From the NCBI GenBank assembly GCA_903824155.1, contig CAIJVL010000016.1:1-11644 (forward strand): 11,644 nt of DNA, read 5' to 3'. Both the position numbers and the translations under genes were made by a program. How positions within the stretch are numbered: the stretch's first letter is position 1; each line of letters opens with the position of its first letter. Below the pieces are notes generated by a model, which was not told where the DNA came from, searched no databases, and saw only the letters and a list, made by a program, of their open reading frames with translations. The DNA is from Candidatus Adlerbacteria bacterium (lineage in GTDB: Bacteria; Patescibacteriota; Minisyncoccia; Phycocordibacterales; SBAW01). This document shows positions 6,208 through 11,644 of this stretch, piece after piece.

Positions 6208-7491
6208 ATGACTACCGCACGCAAGGCCGCAGCACTTATCGCAGCAATCGCCATGGTTGCAGGTTCATTTTCGGCAGTAGTTACGCCGATTGCAAGTGCG
6301 GATGGTAACACGCAAGATTCTGCGCCGGCCTTTTCGGGAGTCATTAGCGGCAGGGTGTTTAATGACCTTAACAACAACGGTGTGCACGACAGTGGCGAGC
6401 CGTATTTAGAGGATTGGAAAGTTAAGCTCCACATGGGCGATGCACAGGATGGTTATAACAACGACGTAGTTGCGAGCGACTACACCGACGCCGGCGGCAA
6501 CTATTACTTTGGAAATCTGGACGCAGGCAATTACTTTGTCGAAGAGATGGAGCAGGACGGCTGGGACCAAACAACCAGCGACACGCATGTAGCGCTTGAT
6601 ACCGACCACTCCGACGTAACGATAGACATTGCCAATGTGCAGTTGGCGCCGCCGACGCCTCCGTACGTGCCGGAGGTGGGAGGTTTGGTAGTTAAAAAGG
6701 TAGTGGTGGGCGGCACGGCTACGCCCGACCTGTTTAGCTTTTCTTTTGACGGCATTGCTTCGACCACTTTTAACACAAGCGGCGAAAATGATTACTTTGC
6801 AATGGCAACCGGCACCTACAACATTGCCGAGACCGCTACCTCGACCTACACCGCTTCGTACAACAACTGCGCTGGCGTAGTGGTTGGTGCAAATGCTACC
6901 AGCACCTGCACGATAACTAACACTTTTGTGCCGCCGGCACTGGTTGTGCCTGTTTGCACCGACACGCAGACTCTGACCAATAATGTTTGCGTCGACAACC
7001 CTGCTCCAACCGTTACATCTAACACCAATGGCGGTTCAGGCGGTTCAGGCGGCTCGGGCGGCTCGGGCGGCGGCGGAGGCGTAGTTTTTGGCGGCCCGTT
7101 CGGTATTGGATTTGTAAACACCAATACTGGCGGCGGATTGGTTTTGGGCACTTCGACCGAAGACACTTCGGGTACTACCTGCAACACGCCGCTCCTCACT
7201 ACCTTTATGCGCGCAGGCAAGCACAATGACAAAAGCGAAGTGGTAAAATTGCAGACCTTCCTTAACACCCAGCTTGGTCTTAACGTTCCTGTTACCGGCT
7301 TTTTTGGCTCGCAAACAACCGCCGGCGTAAATGCATTCCAAATCAAATATCAAAATGACGTGCTTAGCCCATGGGCAGCCTATGGCCACGACGGACACAC
7401 GCCAACCGGCTACGTGTACAAAACCACGCAGCACGAGATAAACACTCTTGCCTGTGCAAGTCTCAACCAGCCGTTTCCGCAGCTCCCGTAA
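6208..7491 (+). CDS. Secreted SdrD-B-like protein with Gly/Ser linker and C-terminal peptidoglycan-binding-like domain
   Basis: 427 residues. Signal peptide ~1-31 (MTTARKAAALIAAIAMVAG..., probable cut after ASA). Residues ~42-150 form an SdrD-B/SpaA-like beta domain: ISGRVFNDLNNNGVHDSGEP with a D-x-N-x-N-G-x-x-D calcium-type loop, then YTDAGGNYYFGNLDAGNYFVEE. A second beta domain (~158-250) begins GGLVVKKVVVGG and ends CTITNTFVPP. A small Cys loop CTDTQTLTNNVC follows. A (GGS)n/poly-Gly linker is at ~275-292. Residues ~330-420 resemble the PG_binding_1 fold (SEVVKLQTFLNTQLGLNVPVTGFFG..TTAGVNAFQ). The design suggests a surface protein held on the cell wall by its C-terminus while presenting beta domains outward; this role is inferred. 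No Shine-Dalgarno is visible before the ATG. It has its own promoter upstream and a strong hairpin downstream. Confidence 0.88.
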   Translation: MTTARKAAALIAAIAMVAGSFSAVVTPIASADGNTQDSAPAFSGVISGRVFNDLNNNGVHDSGEPYLEDWKVKLHMGDAQDGYNNDVVASDYTDAGGNYYFGNLDAGNYFVEEMEQDGWDQTTSDTHVALDTDHSDVTIDIANVQLAPPTPPYVPEVGGLVVKKVVVGGTATPDLFSFSFDGIASTTFNTSGENDYFAMATGTYNIAETATSTYTASYNNCAGVVVGANATSTCTITNTFVPPALVVPVCTDTQTLTNNVCVDNPAPTVTSNTNGGSGGSGGSGGSGGGGGVVFGGPFGIGFVNTNTGGGLVLGTSTEDTSGTTCNTPLLTTFMRAGKHNDKSEVVKLQTFLNTQLGLNVPVTGFFGSQTTAGVNAFQIKYQNDVLSPWAAYGHDGHTPTGYVYKTTQHEINTLACASLNQPFPQLP

Positions 7492-7506
7492 GCGATCATC
7501 AGTAGT

Positions 7507-7537
7507 CAAAATGGCAAGGTCCGACCTTGCCATTTTG
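7507..7537. terminator. Intrinsic terminator hairpin sharing the REP-like core
   Basis: Perfect 14-bp arms (7507-7520 and 7524-7537) around CCG, running from A-rich to T-rich so that the 3' arm ends CCATTTTG followed by TTC. It sits 15 bp after the SdrD-like gene and could work on both strands. The central CAAGGTCCGACCTTG differs from the transposase-associated palindromes only by one loop base. Confidence 0.8.
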
Positions 7538-7540
7538 TTC

Positions 7541-7569
7541 TTGCCTGAGGGTATGAGTTGTTGTATGCT
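7541..7569 (+). promoter_or_regulatory. Candidate sigma70-type promoter
   Basis: TTGCCT (7541-7546), 17-bp spacer, TATGCT (7564-7569). Predicted start near 7576, giving a 40-base leader with a strong ribosome binding site for the gene at 7616. It begins immediately after the terminator hairpin. Confidence 0.5.
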
Positions 7570-7603
7570 CCGGCCAGCGTAATTGATCTTCACACTACTT
7601 CAC

Positions 7604-7612
7604 AGGAGGTGA
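7604..7612 (+). promoter_or_regulatory. Consensus Shine-Dalgarno
   Basis: AGGAGGTGA, the full complement of the 16S rRNA 3' end, with AGGAGG ending 6 bases before the ATG at 7616. It fixes the start of the downstream gene and is the strongest ribosome binding site in the window. Confidence 0.9.
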
Positions 7613-7615
7613 CCA

Positions 7616-8494
7616 ATGCCAATCGTGTGCGCGACCGCACTTTGTTTGCAGCTTGCAACCGGCTTTACGATGCAAGCTATGCCTACAACCGAACCGACTA
7701 TTGTGGTGGCCGCCTACCATCCGGTGCAAGGCTGCAACGAAAACGTCGAGGGTATGGAGTTTGGCAGCGCATGCCGCGAAGTGCCCAAGCCGCGCGACTA
7801 TTTTTGGGTCCCTTGCAAAGATGGCAAGCTTGAGTGCCATGATACTTACGACAAGCCCAAAGATGCCAAAGCGTGGCAACCGCAGCTGCCGGCAATAACC
7901 GTAACTGCGCCTAAAAGGGCTCACCAAAAAGGGAAGTCAGTGGCAAGTAAAAACGGAGCCGCTTCCAAAACGGCTACCGCAGGCGCATCTAACTCGCCAA
8001 GCCCCTCGGCCGGCGCGCAAATCGCCGACCAATTGGCTCGCCAAAGCGTAGTCTACGGCGCACAAATGGGAGGAGGTGCTATCGGTGCTATTGGCGGCCC
8101 GGTGGGAGCAATGGCTGGCTCTTGGCTGGGATGCACGTTTGCAGTCCAAGGCATGCTTGCTCACGATTACTCCGTTAAGGAGCGTTGGGACTTGCACCCC
8201 GAGATTGCCGGCAACAACTTTATGCACAGCCTTGTCGGCTGCAGCATCGTTGGCTTTTTGCAGCGGGCTAAAGAGGCCGAGACCGGTCGTGATCGCGCTG
8301 TTGCGATGATACAAGGTTTGTCTCTCGTACCTATCCCCGTTGTTAGCTTAATCGGCCAGCTTGCGCCGGCAGGCAACGCGGCGCTGTCCAACCTCTCCAC
8401 TTTGTCCAAAGGGAGCTCTGCCTCCAGTGGATGGTTATGGAAGCCCAGCAAGCCGTACCATGATGGCCCCTGGGAAGCATCCTCGGGTGGTTAA
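7616..8494 (+). CDS. Uncharacterised Cys-rich protein with a Gly-zipper segment
   Basis: 292 residues; I do not recognise the family. The start is set by a consensus ribosome binding site. The N-terminus (MPIVCATALCLQLATGF) is hydrophobic but has no basic residue, so it is only a weak signal-peptide candidate. Residues ~37-80 hold four cysteines (QGCNEN, SACREV, WVPCKD, LECHDT) suited to disulphides. A basic, Ala/Ser/Lys-rich linker (~95-130) follows. At ~152-172 is a glycine-zipper-like hydrophobic stretch (GGGAIGAIGGPVGAMAGSW) resembling those of membrane-inserting or lipoprotein-type glycine-zipper proteins. A His/Cys-containing stretch (HSLVGCSIVGFL) and a hydrophobic LVPIPVVSLIG segment are near 202-250. 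The tail is Ser/Gly-rich. It is monocistronic, between its own promoter and a strong terminator, which suggests substantial expression. An envelope location is inferred; function is unknown. Confidence 0.8.
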   Translation: MPIVCATALCLQLATGFTMQAMPTTEPTIVVAAYHPVQGCNENVEGMEFGSACREVPKPRDYFWVPCKDGKLECHDTYDKPKDAKAWQPQLPAITVTAPKRAHQKGKSVASKNGAASKTATAGASNSPSPSAGAQIADQLARQSVVYGAQMGGGAIGAIGGPVGAMAGSWLGCTFAVQGMLAHDYSVKERWDLHPEIAGNNFMHSLVGCSIVGFLQRAKEAETGRDRAVAMIQGLSLVPIPVVSLIGQLAPAGNAALSNLSTLSKGSSASSGWLWKPSKPYHDGPWEASSGG

Positions 8495-8509
8495 AATACA
8501 AAAGTTACA

Positions 8510-8541
8510 GGGCGGCACTACGGTGCCGCCCTTGTTTTTTT
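8510..8541 (+). terminator. Intrinsic terminator with UACG tetraloop
   Basis: GGGCGGCAC (8510-8518), loop TACG, GTGCCGCCC (8523-8531), then TTGTTTTTTT. The closing C(UACG)G loop belongs to the very stable UNCG class. It ends the transcript of the 292-residue gene. Confidence 0.93.
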
Positions 8542-8559
8542 GTCGATCGCTGGTATTAT
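8532..8559 (+). promoter_or_regulatory. Candidate promoter overlapping the terminator T-tract (extended -10)
   Basis: TTGTTT (8532-8537) lies in the terminator's T-tract, followed by a 16-bp spacer ending in TGG, then TATTAT (8554-8559, 5 of 6 consensus). Predicted start near 8566, 32 bases before the ATG at 8598. Confidence 0.55.
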
Positions 8560-8584
8560 GCCGCGGGCTATTCTTTCCACAACC

Positions 8585-8590
8585 AAGGAG
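8585..8590 (+). promoter_or_regulatory. Ribosome binding site of the Gly-rich protein
   Basis: AAGGAG ends 7 bases before the ATG at 8598. It shows that the long in-frame extension back to 8361 is not translated; that extension would overlap the previous gene and cross its terminator. Confidence 0.8.
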
Positions 8591-8597
8591 AAGTTTG

Positions 8598-9599
8598 ATG
8601 ATCAAGAAGTTGATGTTTGGTGCCGCACTCGCGGCATTGGCTGCTGCTCCTGCTTTGGCAGGCGGTAGCGGAGCGATGGGTGGCGGCCATGGAGGCGCAG
8701 GTATGCAGTTCCATGGCGGGTCGCCCGGCGCTCATATGTCCGGCGGCAGTCCGGGAAGTCATTGGTCCGGCGGTGGTCAGTCCGGCTCGCCCGGCAGCCA
8801 GACCGGCGGCCATCACGTCTACAATACCGGCGGCATGAGCGGGCATTCACCCGGTTATACGCCGCCACCAACCACCACTCCTCCGCCCAAGCAGTATGTG
8901 CATGGCGGCGGTCACAATGGAGACCACTCGCCGGGTGCAAGTGGCGCCGGTACCGGAACGGGTACCGCGACATCGAATCCGACCCAAACGACAAGCGTGA
9001 CGGCTAATCCGACGGCGACGTCGTATGGCAGCACAGCCAACGGCGGTGCCGGTGGCAACGGGTATGGCGGCGCTGGCGGCAATGCTACGGGAGGCAATTC
9101 CAAGTCGAACTCGACTGCCAACGGTGGTAACGCTACGGGCGGTTCAGTCGGCAATACCACTGCCAACGGCGGTTCGGTGGGTAACACTACTGCCACTGGC
9201 GGCAGTGCGACCAATGGGCCCAACACCAACGGCTCTGTCACGGGATCGGTGAAGGGGTCGGTCAATGGCAGCAACTCGGCTACCGTCAACGCACCTGGCC
9301 TTGGTACCGGCGGCAACAACAGCGGCAACTCGAGCGTGACTGTTTTTGCACCGGTCGTGGTCGTCAACTCGACCGAAAACGTCGAAAAGACGGTCGTGCG
9401 GGAGCGCCACCACGTACTCCAATGTGGCCTTGGCCAGATCGTGGTTCAAGGGCAATGCGTCCTCAGTCGTTATGGCTCTGCCAAGCCCGGCTCTGCTGTT
9501 GCTGCTGACAAGCTGCAAGCGGCTCCCACGGAACAGCCGGCCAAATCGGTCGCACCAACCCGGCGTGGTCCCAAGCTTCTGAACGCATCGACTCTCTAA
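8598..9599 (+). CDS. Secreted Gly/Ser/Asn/His-rich low-complexity protein
   Basis: 333 residues. Clear signal peptide MIKKLMFGAALAALAAAPALA, cut before GGSG. Residues ~22-110 are Gly/Ser-rich with about ten histidines (GGGHGG, FHGGSPGAH, GGHHVY, HGGGHNGDH), then a Pro/Thr stretch (TPPPTTTPPP). Residues ~135-240 are loosely repeated Gly-Asn-Thr-Ser (NGGNATGG, VGNTTANGGSVGNTTATGG), probably unfolded. The C-terminal ~90 residues look folded: VTVFAPVVVVNSTENVEKT, then a two-cysteine loop CGLGQIVVQGQC followed by VLSRYG, and a basic tail. No LPXTG motif or membrane anchor is seen. It resembles no enzyme family I know. A matrix, fibre or metal-binding role is possible but speculative. It has its own promoter, a good ribosome binding site and a strong terminator. 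Confidence 0.85.
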   Translation: MIKKLMFGAALAALAAAPALAGGSGAMGGGHGGAGMQFHGGSPGAHMSGGSPGSHWSGGGQSGSPGSQTGGHHVYNTGGMSGHSPGYTPPPTTTPPPKQYVHGGGHNGDHSPGASGAGTGTGTATSNPTQTTSVTANPTATSYGSTANGGAGGNGYGGAGGNATGGNSKSNSTANGGNATGGSVGNTTANGGSVGNTTATGGSATNGPNTNGSVTGSVKGSVNGSNSATVNAPGLGTGGNNSGNSSVTVFAPVVVVNSTENVEKTVVRERHHVLQCGLGQIVVQGQCVLSRYGSAKPGSAVAADKLQAAPTEQPAKSVAPTRRGPKLLNASTL

Positions 9600-9620
9600 A
9601 CTGTTTCGTTCAACAAATAT

Positions 9621-9658
9621 AGCGCCGCGTGACTAGTCACGCGGCGCTTTTCTTTTTT
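9621..9658 (+). terminator. Intrinsic terminator, 28-bp perfect palindrome
   Basis: 14-bp arms meeting without a spacer (9621-9634 and 9635-9648; AGCGCCGCGTGACT and its complement), GC-rich, followed by TTTCTTTTTT. It lies 21 bp after the stop of the Gly-rich gene. Confidence 0.93.
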
Positions 9659-9806
9659 AAAAAATAGCGATTTATTTATTTTTGTTTCCTTGTCAGCTAT
9701 CCACCATAGTTAACCTCTTTCTTCACTAACCGTTCAGATGCATAAAGTAATCTGGAAGCAAGATTACTAGTAACGTTTTTATTAATAGGGCATTTAAAGG
9801 TATTTT
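9659..9806 (+). promoter_or_regulatory. AT-rich intergenic leader with a small inverted repeat
   Basis: About 150 bases, clearly richer in A+T than the flanking genes. Possible promoter pieces are TTGTTT (9682-9687) with CATAGT (9705-9710) at 17 bp, or TTGTCA (9690-9695), which has no good -10 partner. An inverted repeat AGTAATCT/AGATTACT (9746-9753 and 9761-9768, 7-base loop) could be an operator or a leader hairpin. AAAGG (9796-9800) is a fair ribosome binding site 6 bases before the ATG. I recognise no riboswitch. The promoter choice is uncertain. Confidence 0.35.
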
Positions 9807-11644
9807 ATGAAAAAATATACAAGCGTGTATGCTTCAGTTTTAGTGACTGCGGCGTTTCTCGTTCTACCAACGTTAGCATTAGCAGACACGGTCGGTCCTA
9901 TTAATTTTGAAAACCCGCCATATGTAGCTGGTTCTATCAGCGGCCAGCAGGGATGGAGCAATGCGGTAAACCCGGCTTACGATCAGGCGGTCGTGGTCAA
10001 TGCCGGAGCGCCGGCAAGTTTTGGGGCCCAAAGCTTTAGAATTTCCGACGCCGTAACCAGCGGCTCGTTCGGAGATTGGGTGTTTAGCAAACCGCTTACC
10101 AACTCGGTGGGCGAGACAAGCGCGACTGCAGGCCCTTACTCGGCAGGCACCAAACAAGCTCATTTTGAAATGAGTTTTGACATTGTGTCGACCCAGGCAG
10201 AACAGCAGCCGGGGCTCCATATTTCCGTTTCGCCCGATCGCGGCGACGGATCACGCATGAGCTATCTGCGGTTTGAGGATGGCGCAAACGGCATCAATGT
10301 ATTCTTCGATGATGTGCAGGGCACCTCGAACCCGGCCAACTTTGTCGAAACGCAAATAGCGAGCGGCCTCAGCCGCACAACGCCTCACACGGTCAAATTA
10401 ACTATGGACGTTGTAGACGGCGCATCGAACGATGTCGTTAATGTCTACATCGACGGAGTGCTCGTGCATACCGGCACCAGCTGGGAGAATTATTACCGCT
10501 ACGATACCGAAGCTGCTGCAGAGCCAACTCCTCGCATAGTTGATGATATGCTCATCCAGGCTCGCGGCACGGCAACACCGGCAGACCTTGGAAAGGGCTT
10601 TTTGTTTGACAACGTGTCGCTCCTATCAGGTCCTATTCCGACACCTCCTCCTTCAACTGTTTCCGTTCATATCTTCAAGTATATTGACGGCAAGCCTGCA
10701 ACGGCAACAAACGCCAACAATGCGGCGTTCCCGATGCAGACGTCCTTTACTTCGAGCAATCTCGGATCGGCTACAAATGCGCCGTTTACCTTGAGCCCCA
10801 CCGGTTGGGGAGGCACTGACGGCCCGTACGAAGCTTCGTTCAGCAACTCAAACCCGGGCGCGAACTATGCGGCCAACGAAGTGACCGGCGGCAGCGTAGT
10901 CGGTGCAGACTGTACTACAGGCCAGCCATTCGCGTTCTCGGGCTACTCGACGAGCACCACGCTCGCAGCTGCCGCAGCGGCCGTGACCACCACAGCTTCG
11001 CCAAGCTTCACTAACTTGCAGAGCGACGAGTACGTCGTGGTGTGGAATAAATACTGCCTCCCAACGCCTGCTATCACCACGCCGGCCAACGGCTCAACGG
11101 TCACAACCGCGGCTATGACCGAGGTTGACTGGACAGCCGTAACCGACCCGGCCGGCGGCATTACGTACACCTATGCGGTTTCGAATGCCTCAACCACCAA
11201 CCCGGACGGCTCGTTTACGTCGGCTGTTTATTCTCAGGCGGGTTTGACTAGCCCGACAATCCCAACGCCGGGTACTGCTCCGGGCGTCTACTACCTGCAA
11301 GTGCAGGCTAAGGATGCGGACGGCAACACCAGCGCGTGGAGCCCGACAGTTATGGTGACGGTCAGCAATACCGTAACGCCGCCTCCGACGACACTCCAAG
11401 TGCATGTCCTCAAATATCTCGACGGTGCCAAGGCAGTGAGCGTACCGGGCAACTATCTCTTCCCGATGACTGCAACTTGGGATACGGCCAACCTTAACGG
11501 CGGCGTCTCAACCAGCGGCACCTACACCTTGGGCAGCAGCTGGGGCGGGGCGGCCAATCTCTACGGCGCCGACACGGCAGCAATGCAGGCTCCGGCAGAT
11601 TATGCCACTAACGAAATCACAAACGATGTCGACGCCACCAGCAA
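9807..11644 (+). CDS. Large secreted modular surface protein (3' truncated by window edge)
   Basis: The frame is open from ATG 9807 to the window end (612 codons). Signal peptide MKKYTSVYASVLVTAAFLVL... cut after ALA (~26). Residues ~28-275 form one beta-rich domain (INFENPPYVAGSISGQQGWS... VNVYIDGVLVHTG ... FLFDNVSLLSG), resembling concanavalin/laminin-G-type sandwiches. After a Pro-rich hinge (PIPTPPPST) comes module A (~283-416), starting VSVHIFKYIDGKPA and containing FPM, NEVTGG, a DCTTGQPF cysteine and WNKYC. A fibronectin-III-like domain follows (~417-525: PAITTPANGSTV..DWTAVTD..YYLQVQAKDADGNTSAWSP). Module B then begins at ~528 (LQVHVLKYLDGAKA..FPM..NEIT), a clear copy of module A, so the module + FN3 unit has a period near 245 residues and probably continues. 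Secretion and an adhesive or stalk role are inferred; no catalytic motif is seen. Confidence 0.88.
   Translation, partial: MKKYTSVYASVLVTAAFLVLPTLALADTVGPINFENPPYVAGSISGQQGWSNAVNPAYDQAVVVNAGAPASFGAQSFRISDAVTSGSFGDWVFSKPLTNSVGETSATAGPYSAGTKQAHFEMSFDIVSTQAEQQPGLHISVSPDRGDGSRMSYLRFEDGANGINVFFDDVQGTSNPANFVETQIASGLSRTTPHTVKLTMDVVDGASNDVVNVYIDGVLVHTGTSWENYYRYDTEAAAEPTPRIVDDMLIQARGTATPADLGKGFLFDNVSLLSGPIPTPPPSTVSVHIFKYIDGKPATATNANNAAFPMQTSFTSSNLGSATNAPFTLSPTGWGGTDGPYEASFSNSNPGANYAANEVTGGSVVGADCTTGQPFAFSGYSTSTTLAAAAAAVTTTASPSFTNLQSDEYVVVWNKYCLPTPAITTPANGSTVTTAAMTEVDWTAVTDPAGGITYTYAVSNASTTNPDGSFTSAVYSQAGLTSPTIPTPGTAPGVYYLQVQAKDADGNTSAWSPTVMVTVSNTVTPPPTTLQVHVLKYLDGAKAVSVPGNYLFPMTATWDTANLNGGVSTSGTYTLGSSWGGAANLYGADTAAMQAPADYATNEITNDVDATS

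Noticed and set aside
7045..7593. Long minus-strand open frames opposite the SdrD-like gene and opposite 8912-9367
   Set aside because: Pro/Glu/Val- or Ala-rich translations arise from the complement of Gly/Ser-rich coding DNA. They have no start signals or recognisable domains.
7558..7833. Open frames at 7558-7833 and 7653-7898 on the plus strand
   Set aside because: They are Arg/Cys-rich shadows of the gene at 7616, which has the consensus ribosome binding site and continues far beyond them.
8361..8597. N-terminal extension of the Gly-rich protein back to 8361
   Set aside because: It would overlap the preceding gene in another frame and cross its terminator. ATG 8598 has a good ribosome binding site and a perfect signal peptide.
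1..11644. Alternative genetic code (TGA as Gly, as in some candidate phyla)
   Set aside because: TGA acts as a credible stop at 4478-4480 (ATGA overlap) and at the transposase end, while family-length proteins fit code 11.
1..11644. tRNA, rRNA or known riboswitch
   Set aside because: No cloverleaf-like segment, ribosomal signature or riboswitch core was recognised. All gaps between genes are under 220 bases and are accounted for by promoters, hairpins or the AT-rich leader.

Overview
The window reads like a stretch of a Candidate Phyla Radiation (Patescibacteria, Parcubacteria-like) chromosome. This placement is an inference from three things: the style of the pilins (a G|FTLIE leader followed by an INPAKQ..QARN..R.SDV helix), a modular secreted protein ending in a peptidoglycan-binding-like domain, and a REP-associated transposase inside a pilus locus. 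No rRNA or ribosomal protein marker is present to confirm it. The code is standard: TAA, TAG and TGA all serve as stops, which argues against the TGA-recoding candidate phyla.

Region 1 (1-4893, + strand) is a compact type IV pilus operon with overlapping or nearly abutting genes. It encodes the 3' part of a PilB/GspE-type assembly ATPase, a PilC/GspF platform protein, a FimT/GspH-like pilin, a large pilin fused to a predicted seven-bladed beta-propeller, a further prepilin, and a pilin-like protein lacking Glu+5. The propeller pilin is the best candidate for a pilus-tip adhesin.

Region 2 (4899-5610, - strand gene) is a REP-associated tyrosine transposase (RAYT, Y1/HUH family). It is bounded by two palindromes with the core TTCAAGGTTCGACCTTGAA in opposite orientation. 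A third copy lies in frame inside the transposase gene. The downstream copy supplies the gene's last six codons and its stop codon, and the upstream copy covers the -35 zone of its predicted promoter. The unit appears to be inserted between the minor pilins and the main pilin.

Region 3 (about 5648-6144) is a probable major pilin gene, possibly read from a leaderless transcript.

Region 4 (6133-11644, + strand) is a run of separately transcribed genes for secreted proteins. They are an SdrD-B-like protein with a Gly/Ser linker and a peptidoglycan-binding-like C-terminus; an unrecognised Cys- and Gly-rich 292-residue protein; a Gly/Ser/Asn/His-rich secreted protein; and the first 612 codons of a large repeat-containing surface protein that runs off the window. 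Strong hairpin terminators separate these genes. Three of them have recognisable sigma70-like promoters, two with an extended -10 (TGG-TATNNT) and a 16-bp spacer.

Taken together, the window encodes a surface-interaction locus: a pilus with an unusual adhesive pilin, then several secreted proteins that could mediate attachment to host cells or surfaces.
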